Source: Choanephora cucurbitarum (lineage: Eukaryota > Mucoromycota > Mucoromycetes > Mucorales > Choanephoraceae). From it: a stretch of DNA of 64,000 nt. Shown in pieces: positions 1 to 10,500 of this stretch. The translations under genes and the position numbers were made by a program. The number at the start of each line of letters is the position of its first letter. Positions within the stretch are counted from its first letter, which is position 1. The notes beneath the pieces were generated by a model that did not search any database, was not told where the DNA came from, and was given only the letters and a program-made list of their open reading frames with translations. The stretch is taken from NCBI GenBank assembly GCA_025331435.1, contig JAIWNI010000085.1, positions 56,448 through 120,447 of the forward strand, given 5' to 3'.

Positions 1-503
1 ATTGCCTCTGGTTTCAATAAACTAAACATCTTTAGAAGAAACAGGCTGACAATGGATTTATTTATTTAATTTTTTACCAAAAACAATAGGTTTTAATTTG
101 GGACTTTTTTGTCATTTCTAACTGGCCTTTGAAAGAACAAAGTTGTATTCGTTAAGGCATCAACATCAGAAAGCTCTGAATTTTCTGCTATAATGCTTCA
201 ATTGAAAAGCCACGCACATTTCGCAAAGCCTCTTGCTTTCAAAGAACACTAATGTAGCTCAATTGAAGCTTTTCAAATGCATCTCTATCGAAGAGAAAGG
301 CTATATGAATATGGTTCATCTCGGCAATATGTGTAATCTATTTCCAAAAATGGTGTAAGTACTTTTCACCACTTGAGACCGACAATTTTTCGGCATTTGG
401 CTTTGTTCGACAGATTTACAAATTCAAGCAAAAAAAAATTTTTTTTTCTTTCTTTTGTTGTTGTTTTTATTCTTCAACAGTTACAAATCTTTTTTTGAAA
501 AGT
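1..503. other. Upstream region of the Fun30-like gene
   Basis: No convincing coding exon or RNA gene was seen. The last 80 bases before the ATG at 504 contain A- and T-runs and a TTCTTC-rich stretch, as expected for a fungal promoter/5' leader. The far left may hold the 3' UTR of a gene outside the window. Confidence 0.4.
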
Positions 504-3500
504 ATGCCACCACCACAAGGTTATTCTGTCAGCCAAGCCAATCGTACTATCAACTCATTTTTCATGCCAGCCAAAAGGACTGAATCAACTTCTGGTAGTC
601 CTAAAATAGCTGTCAAAAATGCTTTGAAAAGCAATAACTTGCCTACATCCAACATAACTGGACGGCTTTCTTCTATGACAAAAGCGTTGTCATCTAGCTC
701 TAGAAGTAGCAGTACTGATACCTTAACGAAGGATTTGGCCAAAGCCCGAATTATGGATTCAAATACAGCCATCAATAAATTTAATCTAAGTGACGATGAA
801 GAAGAAGAGGAGGAGGATGACGACGATGATGATGACAATTCAGTTGATATCAACATGAAGCGCGTTTTGAGAAAGAGAGGACCAGCAAAGAAAATGCAGA
901 TTTATTTCTTCTCTTCAGAGGATGAAGATGAAGATGATATTGTCCCGATGGAGTCTTCTCAGCTCAACCGAAAGAGACGGATTGTCTTGAGTGACGATGA
1001 AGGAAGCGATGACGATAAAGACACAAATGATGTTAGCTACATCGACAAGAACGAAAAAATCAACAGATCGTACAACAGCGCAAATCGAAGAGAAACGGTA
1101 GAGCGTCTGCAGAAAGTGTGTCCAAACAAGTCACTGGAAGAAATTGAAAGAGTATTGATCGCAAAAGGCAGTGCAGTTGAGGCTTTGACTGCGCTTAATC
1201 AGGAAAACAGACAGGTCTTGACGGTTAGAAACAAGAGACGTAGGATGATTCAAGACAGTGATGATGATGTGGATACAGAAGAAGAAGAAAGTCGCAAGAC
1301 ACTATCGGATGCGCAAAAGGATCGACTTGTTCTCAAGTACTTTAACAACTGTACATCCAAAGATCTACAAGATGTCACTGGCTGCAAACCTGAATATGCT
1401 GATAAGATCATCAATGAATTGAGACCCTTCCTAGACAGAGATGATTTAGAAGAGAAGCTAAGGAAGACAAAGGGTACAAGTCCCAAATATATCGATGCTT
1501 GTTCAGAGATGTTAGATGGTTATACCGCTGTAGACCAGATCATTGAACAAATTGAGAATGTCGGCTCTAGCCTTCGCAAAGTGTTAGATTATTGGGAGGA
1601 CCAGACTGGAGAGGAACACGATGGCCTGCATATGGCTAGTATTGATCAAACTTTGACCAACAAAACTGCAGACCCAGAATACAGAAAGGCAACACGATAC
1701 TGCGTAACCAAACAACCAGCATGTATCAATCCTAATCTTACTTTAAAAGATTACCAAATTGTGGGTTTAAATTGGATGTTGCTTCTTTACGGCAAAGGTA
1801 TCTCTGGTATTCTTGCTGACGAGATGGGTCTTGGTAAGACGGCTCAGGTGATTAGCTTTTTGGGTAGACTTCATGAAGTTGGTGAAAGTGGCCCTCATTT
1901 GATCATCGTTCCTTCTTCTACTATCGAGAACTGGATCCGTGAATTAGAACGATTTTGTCCCAGCCTGGTGGTCCGCTTATACCATGGTAGTGTTGATGAA
2001 CGAGCCGAACAGCGTATGTACTTGAGAGAAGAAAGAAAGCAAGGTGCATTCCAGGTGATCATCACTACCTATCAGTTGGCTGCAGGTAATCCAGATGACT
2101 GCAATTTCCTAAGAAAACTACGATGTGAATCTATGATACTGGATGAAGGCCATATGGTGAAGAACTGCCAAAGCTCGCGATACAAGAAATTAATGACCAT
2201 CGATACCAAATTCCGTCTCTTGCTGACAGGCACACCTTTGCAGAACAACCTTCAGGAACTAGTATCTTTATTGACTTTTATCATGCCAGAGACGTTTGCT
2301 GAATGTGAAGATGAAATCCGATCGCTTTTTAAAATCCGAAATACAGCAGCCAACAGCGATGACAAGAAGAACCAAGGAAAATCAAATGTTTCTAGTGTCC
2401 AGATGTTATCAAGAGAACGCATTTTGAGAGCAAAGAAGATGATGACACCTTTTGTTTTACGACGTAAAAAAGAAGATGTTCTCAAGGATTTACCTCAGAA
2501 GATTCAGAAGATTGAATACTGTGCAATGACAGAACGCCAAGAAGAACTCTACTCAGATATCATTTTAAAGAGCAAAAAGACATATCAAGAATCGGTCAAG
2601 GAAGAGCCTAAGAAAGAAAAGTCAGCAATGAGCGAACAATTTGAAAGCATGAGAAACATCGTTATTCATCTCAGAAAAGCAGTAGACCATCCACTTATGT
2701 TTAGAAAGATATATACAGACAGTATGCTTCGCGAGATGGCAAAAAAGCTCAAGAGTGATGTCAAGTATTGGGACTCTGTAGAAGAATACATATACGAAGA
2801 TATGACAATAATGTCAGATTTCGAATTGAATTCTCTATGTAAAGAAGAAAGAGTAAGTTGAATGGTGATTTGTAGATTACAGTACTTATGTCTCTGAATT
2901 AGACTATCAAAAGTTACCAACTATCTAATAATGAATGGATGGACTCAGGAAAGATTGATCAACTCAAGATGTTATTACCAAAGTTCAAGAGGGAAGGTAA
3001 CAAGGTGCTGATTTTCAGTCAGTTCACCAAAATGCTTGATATTCTGGAGCTAGTGATGGTAACTTTGGGTGTGTCTTTTCTTCGACTTGATGGTGAAACC
3101 AAAGTTATGGAACGTCAAAACTTGATCGATGAATTCAATGAAAACCAAGATATCGAGGTCTTTTTGCTAAGTACTAAAGCAGGTGGTTTCGGTATTAACT
3201 TGACATCAGCCAAGTAAGTTTTTGTTTCTCCAAATGGGGAAAAGAAAAAGATTTGACATATCATTTGTATAGTATTGTTATCTTGTATGATTTAGATTTT
3301 AATCCTCAAAACGATAGACAAGCTGAAGATCGTGCCCATCGTAAGTAGAATGATGCCTTCTCAGTGTGCTATTGATTAACTTTCTTTTATCTTCATTACT
3401 GTAGGTGTTGGACAAACAAAAGATGTCACTATATACAAATTAATTACCAAAGACTCTATAGAAGAACACATTCTCAAAATGGCTAATTTGAAGCTAAGTT

Positions 3501-3640
3501 TAGATAAGAATGTCTCATCAAAAGATGGCGAGGAGACTGTGGACGATTTAGAAGACACAAGTAACCAAAAACAAAGTCTACAAGCCATGATCAAGGAAGC
3601 CTTTGTTTTAGCTGATAGACGTCAAGCAAGACATGTATAA
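504..3640 (+). CDS. FUN30: SNF2-family chromatin remodelling ATPase, Fun30/SMARCAD1/Fft type
   Basis: This ATP-dependent nucleosome remodeller acts in heterochromatin maintenance and DNA-end resection in the nucleus. Exons by phase-checked splicing are 504-2852, 2903-3213, 3273-3340 and 3405-3640, giving about 987 aa. The start is the ATG at 504; the frame stays open a few codons upstream but has no other ATG. The N-terminal part is acidic with Asp/Glu runs (about residues 95-115). A CUE-like ubiquitin-binding segment lies near residues 193-232 and a second CUE-like helix set near 267-307, both typical of Fun30/SMARCAD1. The SNF2 ATPase has Walker A DEMGLGKT (about 438-445) and the family's DEGH box (about 545). 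The helicase C domain ends with the QNDRQAEDRAHRVGQT motif split across exons 3 and 4. All parts look intact. Confidence 0.93.
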
Positions 3641-5985
3641 TAAAATAGAGCTGTTACTAGAAGGCAACCATACTATCTTATATCTTTGAGTGCTATTTAT
3701 TTTGAAGATAACAGTGTAAGTGAAATACTAAACTAAGACAAGAAGCAACTTACTTTCGATATTTCTCAACACAAGTACCTATACCAAACCTTCATTATTG
3801 AGAGGTTTTTCTTAAATGCACTTAAAATGCTAGACAAATCGGCTCGGATGTGTTTAGGGCATTTCATTAAACCGCAGGTTTCTAAAGCTAATGAAAAAGA
3901 AGTATCGGTACTAGGCATTATGTCCATGCTTTATTTAGTTTGAGAGTACAATGCCACTCTACATAAATCAACACATATATTACTGAGATTTGAGTGCAAC
4001 CACGTGATTATCATTGTTTAACTGTCTGTTATTGCACACTGTAAAGTTACAAAACGAAAAACGCGTCGCACAAGTACACGCTGTTCTGTATGACTATACA
4101 AAGCAGCTTTCTTATTGTCACAGAGGGCAAGAAAGAAAGAAAGCTTTTCTGGTTTATTTTCATTTTCATTAAGTTTTTATAATAGTTCGGCGAGTTGTGT
4201 AGTTTAAGGAAAAGAGGAAGAGAGAGTCGGTTCTGTCTTTTGATGGCGTGTAGCTGAAGTAGTACGTTTATTAAGAATAGATCAACCGAAGTCGGCACTC
4301 TTTTTTACTTTCAAATGCCAAGACAAGAAGCAACTCTTCTCAAGAAACAAGAGAAAAAGAAAAAGAAGTAAAAGAGGGTAGTCGGCAAAACCAGCATTAC
4401 GACTCTTTCTATCTCACCTACATAGACAAGAGCCAAAGAGACCCGATTGAAGCTATTGTCACCTACAACAATCTAAAGTCCCTCTGAGTAAAAAAATGGC
4501 GACACCTTCACCATATAAACAAGCACCTCAGATCTACAGAAGAGAAGGGGTTAGTAGGGGACAGATTGGGATAGAGCACTCGTGCATCAGCCAGTACATC
4601 GGAAGGTTGCCGTCCTTCTTTCAGCACAGCCTCTGCTAAAGCAGACAAAGAAAGAAAAGAGGGAAAATAAACCAGGCTGACATTATAACATGGGTAGATT
4701 CAAAGTCAGAGAAAGCCCGCTACTGAGACTAATTTTTTCTTAATGCAGCAGGCCTGTAAGCATGAGCCAATCAGACATTTTCAACCTGTGAGATAAGTCC
4801 TCCCCCTTTTTTATGACGAAAACCGCTGAGTAAAGAAACAGCTATGCCAACTCTAGGAACGAATCGCTTGCAAAGGAGCTTGAAACACGTTGACAAGAGA
4901 CACAGGCACTGTATGTTTCGGAGGTAAGATTGCGCAATTGAAGAGATTTCTCTAATTGAACATACTTGCAAGCAATACCAAGGCTTGTCTTGAAGCGTAC
5001 AACGTCTCTCTTAGCTTCTTTTTGGCCTTTCTAAAGCCTAGATGTTATCAGAATTGCAAAGATTGATGATACCTAGCAATTGCTTTACTCTTATTTCGTA
5101 TTTGACTGCAATCCAAAAGATGATAGTCTTCGACAAAGCGAAAAAAAGGTTGTAAATGTTCTAAAGATATATATTCACTTTTCTTTCATAACTGTATTGT
5201 GACTAGAGGCCTTGATGATACTAGCATGACTTCATTCAATGGTATATTTTTATGCATAGTTTCGTCTGCGAGGCCAATTCGACTCAAAGTGTACAAAGGA
5301 GAGTTTAAACTTTAGGAGGCAAAAAATAAGCGCTGCCATTACACCTTAGCTAAATCAATGAAGTATGAGTATATACAAAAAATATAATTGAATATAGGAG
5401 TAGCAGGATTTGGTGATTGAGAAATACTCTTTAACTCAAACAAACAATCATCTCGCGTAGAACTATATACACTTTATAATCTTATGTATGGCAGAGGAAC
5501 AAGGAAACCAAAAGAACCAAGTAACAGGAATGCATCTCTTGAGCTGAACAAATATTAGTATCGGAAAGGCCTGCAACATGTATTATATATAACACAAGAT
5601 CACCGCCTGAAATGAACCTGATTAAAGAAAATATAGGTCTTAACTGAGTTTTTAAAATTAAAGGGGAGCTTAGCTGTCAAAAGAATCTACTTAAATGCTG
5701 AAATAAGCATGAGATCGGTGGTTGAATAACCAGCCGGTTCGCTGCTTAGAAGGCACAAATGATAACTTATAAAACGCTAGTTATATCTAAGACTTTTGGG
5801 CAGAATAAAGGTTGAGTTTATTCAATTAAAATATGAAGGTATTTATATGTTTTCTGAGTACTGTTCATGTCAGATATAGAAAGTTCTACAATTCAACTAG
5901 AAGGAAGTTTCTAGTAACGATCAAAGGTTTCCTTGAAACCAATCAGGAAGAGACAATTGAATACCAGATTCAGACTCGCAACAAT
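3641..5985. other. Gene-free interval between the Fun30-like gene and the LTR element
   Basis: No ORF with family resemblance, tRNA or other RNA gene was recognised. An isolated ATG ORF at 4496 (about 45 codons) has no supporting similarity. A 16-base segment at 5682-5697 recurs inverted just outside the MULE right end (15108-15123). Otherwise nothing was seen. Confidence 0.4.
5982..5985. repeat. Target-site duplication CAAT (left copy) of the Gypsy element
   Basis: CAAT directly precedes the 5' TGTTG of the left LTR. The same four bases follow the CAACA end of the right LTR at 12500-12503. A 4-bp direct repeat at both edges fits integrase-mediated insertion. Confidence 0.75.
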
Positions 5986-6297
5986 TGTTGTAAGCAGTCC
6001 CTCAGCCAGATAAAAACTCAAATTCCTTCCAGAATTTAAATAGTTGTACCAATTCAAGAAATAATATACACTCTCAAAGTTGTTATTTGTTTGTGAAGTC
6101 ATGTATGTCGTCTGTACTACGCCACTTCCATATAAAATATAATTGTTTCCAATAATAATAAAAATCATCTTTATCATTCCAAAAATTCACATTTATACTT
6201 TGAGCCTTGAAAGAGATAAACTGATATCTATAGTCAAGAAAAGTGTAGTATTGCAGAATTTCGGAGTTCAATAAGGTATAAAAGACACCCTACAACA
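5986..6297 (+). repeat. 5' long terminal repeat of the Gypsy element
   Basis: This 312-bp repeat begins TGTTG and ends CAACA, a perfect 5-bp inverted terminal match. It reads the same base for base as 12188-12499. A GGTATAAAAG near its 3' end (about 6274-6283) could be a TATA-type promoter element. The next bases (TGGTGGAGAAGC from about 6300) occupy the primer-binding-site position, but I could not assign the tRNA. Confidence 0.93.
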
Positions 6298-6467
6298 ATT
6301 GGTGGAGAAGCTGGGCGCCTTATTTGAACACATCGCTGATAAGATCAATAAGTTTTATTATATCTATAGTCAAGAATCAAAGTACAAAAACCAAAGAAAA
6401 ATAAGGCAAAATTAGCAGAAAAAAATCTAAAAACACTCAAAAACCTACAAATCACCAAAAGAAAGAT

Positions 6468-7514
6468 ATGAGCACAATTACCCCCATAATTGCTGCTGAA
6501 GTGAATCTCAAAGCACCTCCTACGTTCTCTGGATCCGGAAGGCAACAAGATCCTATCAAGTTCCTAGATGACTTCCACAAGGTCTGCAGGTGGAATAATT
6601 GGATTGATGAAAAGAGAAAGAAAGAAATCTTTTTGTTAAGCTTGGAAGGAGCCGCTGACCGCTGGGTGACTAATCTCAAAGCTAAAGATGAAACAAAGTT
6701 TGCAGAAATGTCCTTTGATAATGAGGCTTTAAACTCATTAATAAGTGCATTCAAAAAGAAGTTTGTCACTGACTACTGGAAAGAAGTTTATCTTAAACAA
6801 TATGAAGAATATAGACAATCTTTGAATGAAACTCCTCTAGAATACCTAGAAACCAAGTGCTATCTTTTACAAAAAGCTAATCTATCTAAAGAAGAGAAGC
6901 CTGTAAAACAACAGATAAGAGACATCCTTAACGGTCTTGTCCCCCAAGTTTATCAATTTTGTGACCAAGCGATCAAAGATCCGTATCGCCAAGACATTAA
7001 AGAAAGCCTGAAAACCATAGGCGGGTTAGAGACCATCTTTGCTTGGGCAGAGGAATGTTTGTATACTACGTATAATACTATCGCTTACAAGGCTGAGCAT
7101 GTTGCGCCAGTGGCACAGCCTCAAGTTGTGAGAAGCACTCAACCTGTGTATAATGTGGTACAAAGGAATGACCCTACTTTGAAACAAACAAACAAAGAAC
7201 CGGACCAATTTACTAGGATGCAAAAACAAATATCTGAATCACTTGACGTATTACACAATGACATGGCGTTAATCAAAGACAGGATTACACATCTTGAAAA
7301 GGCAGCTAATAACAAGGTTATCAAGTGTGCGAACTGTAATGAAGAAGGACATTACAAGAAAGTGTGTCCTAACCCGTGTAAATACTGCCATACTAAGGAT
7401 CACAAACCTTATGAATGCCCTAAGTTCAAGCGAAGAAATGGTGACAGAATGAATGATGTGAACTGCGTTGATACTGAAGAGGATTTTCTCGCGGGCTCCC
7501 CTATCACGAATTAG
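6468..7514 (+). CDS. gag: Gag polyprotein of the Gypsy element
   Basis: This 348-aa nucleocapsid/capsid precursor starts at ATG 6468, 170 bp after the left LTR, and packages the element RNA into cytoplasmic particles. The N-terminal half carries a retrotransposon gag-type segment (residues about 20-160, with ADRWVTNLK). The C-terminal part has a CCHC zinc knuckle, CANCNEEGHYKKVC (CX2CX4HX4C, about residue 286), followed by a second, variant cysteine cluster CKYCHTKDHKPYEC. It stops at TAG 7512-7514. The pol frame is already open in the -1 frame from 7478, so gag and pol overlap by about 34 bases. Confidence 0.93.
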   Translation: MSTITPIIAAEVNLKAPPTFSGSGRQQDPIKFLDDFHKVCRWNNWIDEKRKKEIFLLSLEGAADRWVTNLKAKDETKFAEMSFDNEALNSLISAFKKKFVTDYWKEVYLKQYEEYRQSLNETPLEYLETKCYLLQKANLSKEEKPVKQQIRDILNGLVPQVYQFCDQAIKDPYRQDIKESLKTIGGLETIFAWAEECLYTTYNTIAYKAEHVAPVAQPQVVRSTQPVYNVVQRNDPTLKQTNKEPDQFTRMQKQISESLDVLHNDMALIKDRITHLEKAANNKVIKCANCNEEGHYKKVCPNPCKYCHTKDHKPYECPKFKRRNGDRMNDVNCVDTEEDFLAGSPITN

Positions 7515-10500
7515 GCAAGGAGGAGCCTTCAGAATATGAAAGTCCTAGTAATGAATCAATAAACGTAATCACCGTAGAAGAAAGAACCTCAGTTTATGCT
7601 GTAGATACCGACCTGCATTCAACTAAGCCGAAACTGACTAGTGAAGAAAGACATAATATTCAGTTGAGAAACTTAGAGAAGGCGAGAGCGGCAAAAGCTT
7701 TGTACAAGCGGATGGACGATGAGGCGAAAGCGAAAGGCGAAATACCCCCTTCCATTGCACGTAAAATGAACCGTGAGTTTCCAATCATGGTGGATAAGAA
7801 AACAAATGCTCCTAAACTGCTGAATTTGGAGGAAACTCTATGGGGAACATCTATTACTATGCCGTTGCCACAAATGCTATACTACTCTCCTGAACTACAT
7901 TACCAATATTTGCATCTTTTGGGAGGTCAACCGGTTTCTCACAAAATAAAGCACAAGGATGAAGATCGTATGGATGTAGTACAGAATATCTCACTGGATA
8001 CTACCCAGAGTGGTCCGTATGAAACACATCTTCAACTGATGGCTGGTATTGTCGAAGAGAACCACGTACAAGAATTCTTGGTGGACGGAGGGGCCGTGAT
8101 CTCTCTTGTTCCGTTACATCTAGTCAAAAGATGGAAACAAGAAGGCAAAATCACTCCTACTAATAAAACCCTGAAGTATGGTGGTGGGGAAATCGATATC
8201 CCTGCGGGTGTATTAAAGCTAAAAGTACAAGTACATGACGAGTTGCTAGTTACCCATACGTTTTGTGTAACAAATAATCCCAACACTCCAGCTATTCTTG
8301 GTCTGGACTTTATAATGGCTACCAATGCTCTTATAGATCCACGAAACAATGCTGTCATCTTCCGTCAAGAAAACGGCCGCGAAATTGTTGTTAACACTTT
8401 CAGTGGAGAAGATCAACGAGCGGGTCTACAAGGTGCTTTAGAAGACGATCGTCTCATTATGCCTGTTTCTGTAAAGAATGATGAACAGAATGAATCCATT
8501 AAAGAGATTCGGCTAGAGAATGAACTAGTCTTACAGCCTGGAGAAACACAATTGATATGGCTTCAATTAGAAGGCGAGGCTTCAAAATGGGAGAAAGATA
8601 AAGTTTTGCAGCCAGAGACCAGCTTATTGACAAAGTACAAGATATTGCTCACACCAGCCTTATATGAAAAAGGAGGCAAAGGGTTCTACTGCACAATCGT
8701 TGTTAATATGATGCTAAAAACAAGTACCGTCCCTCAAGGAACTGTATTAGGAAAGCTGTTTGATGCGGAACTGATACCTCCTTCGACCAAGATTGAAACA
8801 TCTACTGAACTTTTAACAGATCTTCTCCAAAGGATTTATATCAACCATCATGATCAAGATATAAGCATGCAGCCTATGTCCATGCTAGAAGGTCCGGTGT
8901 TTCAACCTAGTTGTGCTGAAATGAAAGCTTTAGGGGTCTATACCACGCAAAAGAGTGTTCGTTTTATGGACGTTAACATAGTGGAATACGGTCCAGAACT
9001 TCCTACATATACTGTTGAAAATGGCCCAAAGACATGGGAATTTGACATTAATCCTGAACTAACGGAAGATCAGAAAAGTCGGATTATATCGGTGCTAAAC
9101 AAATATAGTGAAGTTTTTGCCTCTTCGTTACAAGACGTCAAAGCGCTGAATGTTGAACCACATAGTATACAATTGAAAGATGGAGCCAAACCTGTGAAAG
9201 TACCTCCAAGACTACTTCCCTATGAAGCCAATGAATGGTTAAAAGGGTACATCAGTCAACTTATGGAACTAGGTTTAGTAGAAAGCTGTGATTCGCCTTG
9301 GGCAGCAGCGGTTGTACTGGTTCCGAATGATCGTTCTCAAGTGAAGCCTCGTAGACGGTTCAAGAAGATGAATCAAAAGCCTTTGCTAAAAAAGGGAAAG
9401 ACTTCAAAACCCAAAGCAGTTTGGACTTTGACTCTAGAGTTGCCTCAAGAAGCCTTAGCCGAGACGGACATGAGCTCATTAGAAGCTACTCAACAAGCGT
9501 TTCCTGGTTCTGATGTGATGATACACGAAGGTGTAGACGCAAATGGACAAAAACAGCAGTACACTAGTATAGCCATTCAAGCACAAGCAGGAAAGAAAGA
9601 CCCGTTCAGGCTGTGTCTAAACTATCGTCCCATAAACATTGTCATCAAGGATTCTGGATATCCCATCCCCAATATAAACTTTTTATTTACAATCTTGGGT
9701 CAAGCCGCGTACTTCTCTGCCTTTGACTGTCTTAAAGGATTTTGGCAACTGCGTCTGGATGATGATAGTAAGGATTTGACTGGCTTTGCAACAACATTTG
9801 GACAGTTCCGCTGGACAAGATTGCCGATGGGACTGAAGTCTTCACCAGCTGCATGGCAAAAGGTTATGGACACGATTTTCTTCGAAGAATTGTATCGATT
9901 TGTGGTGATCTACATTGATGATGCGTTGATCTTTTCTACAACATTTGATGATCATTTGGTACACTTGGAGACAATTCTGAAGAAAGCCGCTCAAGCTGGG
10001 CTTTCTCTGTCCGTAACAAAATGCAAGTTTGGGTACAAGGAAATCCCTGTTCTAGGCCACATCCTAAGTACTGATGGATTCAAAATGGATCAGAAGAAAG
10101 TCCGAAAGGTACAAGAATATCCTAGACCTGAAAACTTGACTGCATTGAACAGATTTATTGGTATGATACAATACTATCGAAGGTATCTTCCAAAGCTGTC
10201 GGTTTTACTTAGTCCATTGAACATGCTGAAGAAGAAAAACGTCCCATATGTCTGGAGCGATGAGCAAGAAAAGAGTTTCCAAGAATGTAAGAAGATGATT
10301 GTGGAAGACTGCTTGCTTGTTCATCCTGACTATTCCAAAGAATTCGTGTTGTGGACAGATGCGTCCAATATCGGTATTGGCGGGGTTCTTACTCAAGCAG
10401 ACGACAACGATCCTACTATGTTACGTCCTGTATACTTTGGAAGCAAAGCTCTCTCGGACCAAGAAAAAAAGATGTCCGTATACGAAAAAGAATTCTATGC

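Noticed and set aside
521..856. Minus-strand ORF with a poly-serine run opposite the Fun30-like gene
   Set aside because: It is the antisense of GAA/GAC/GAT-rich acidic codons in a well-supported exon.
6083..6271. Minus-strand ORF inside the left LTR, repeated at 12285-12473
   Set aside because: It recurs only because the LTRs are identical. It has no start context or family resemblance.
6298..6320. Primer-binding site after the left LTR
   Set aside because: TGGTGGAGAAGC is in the right place, but I could not match it to a known tRNA 3' end, so it is not listed as a feature.
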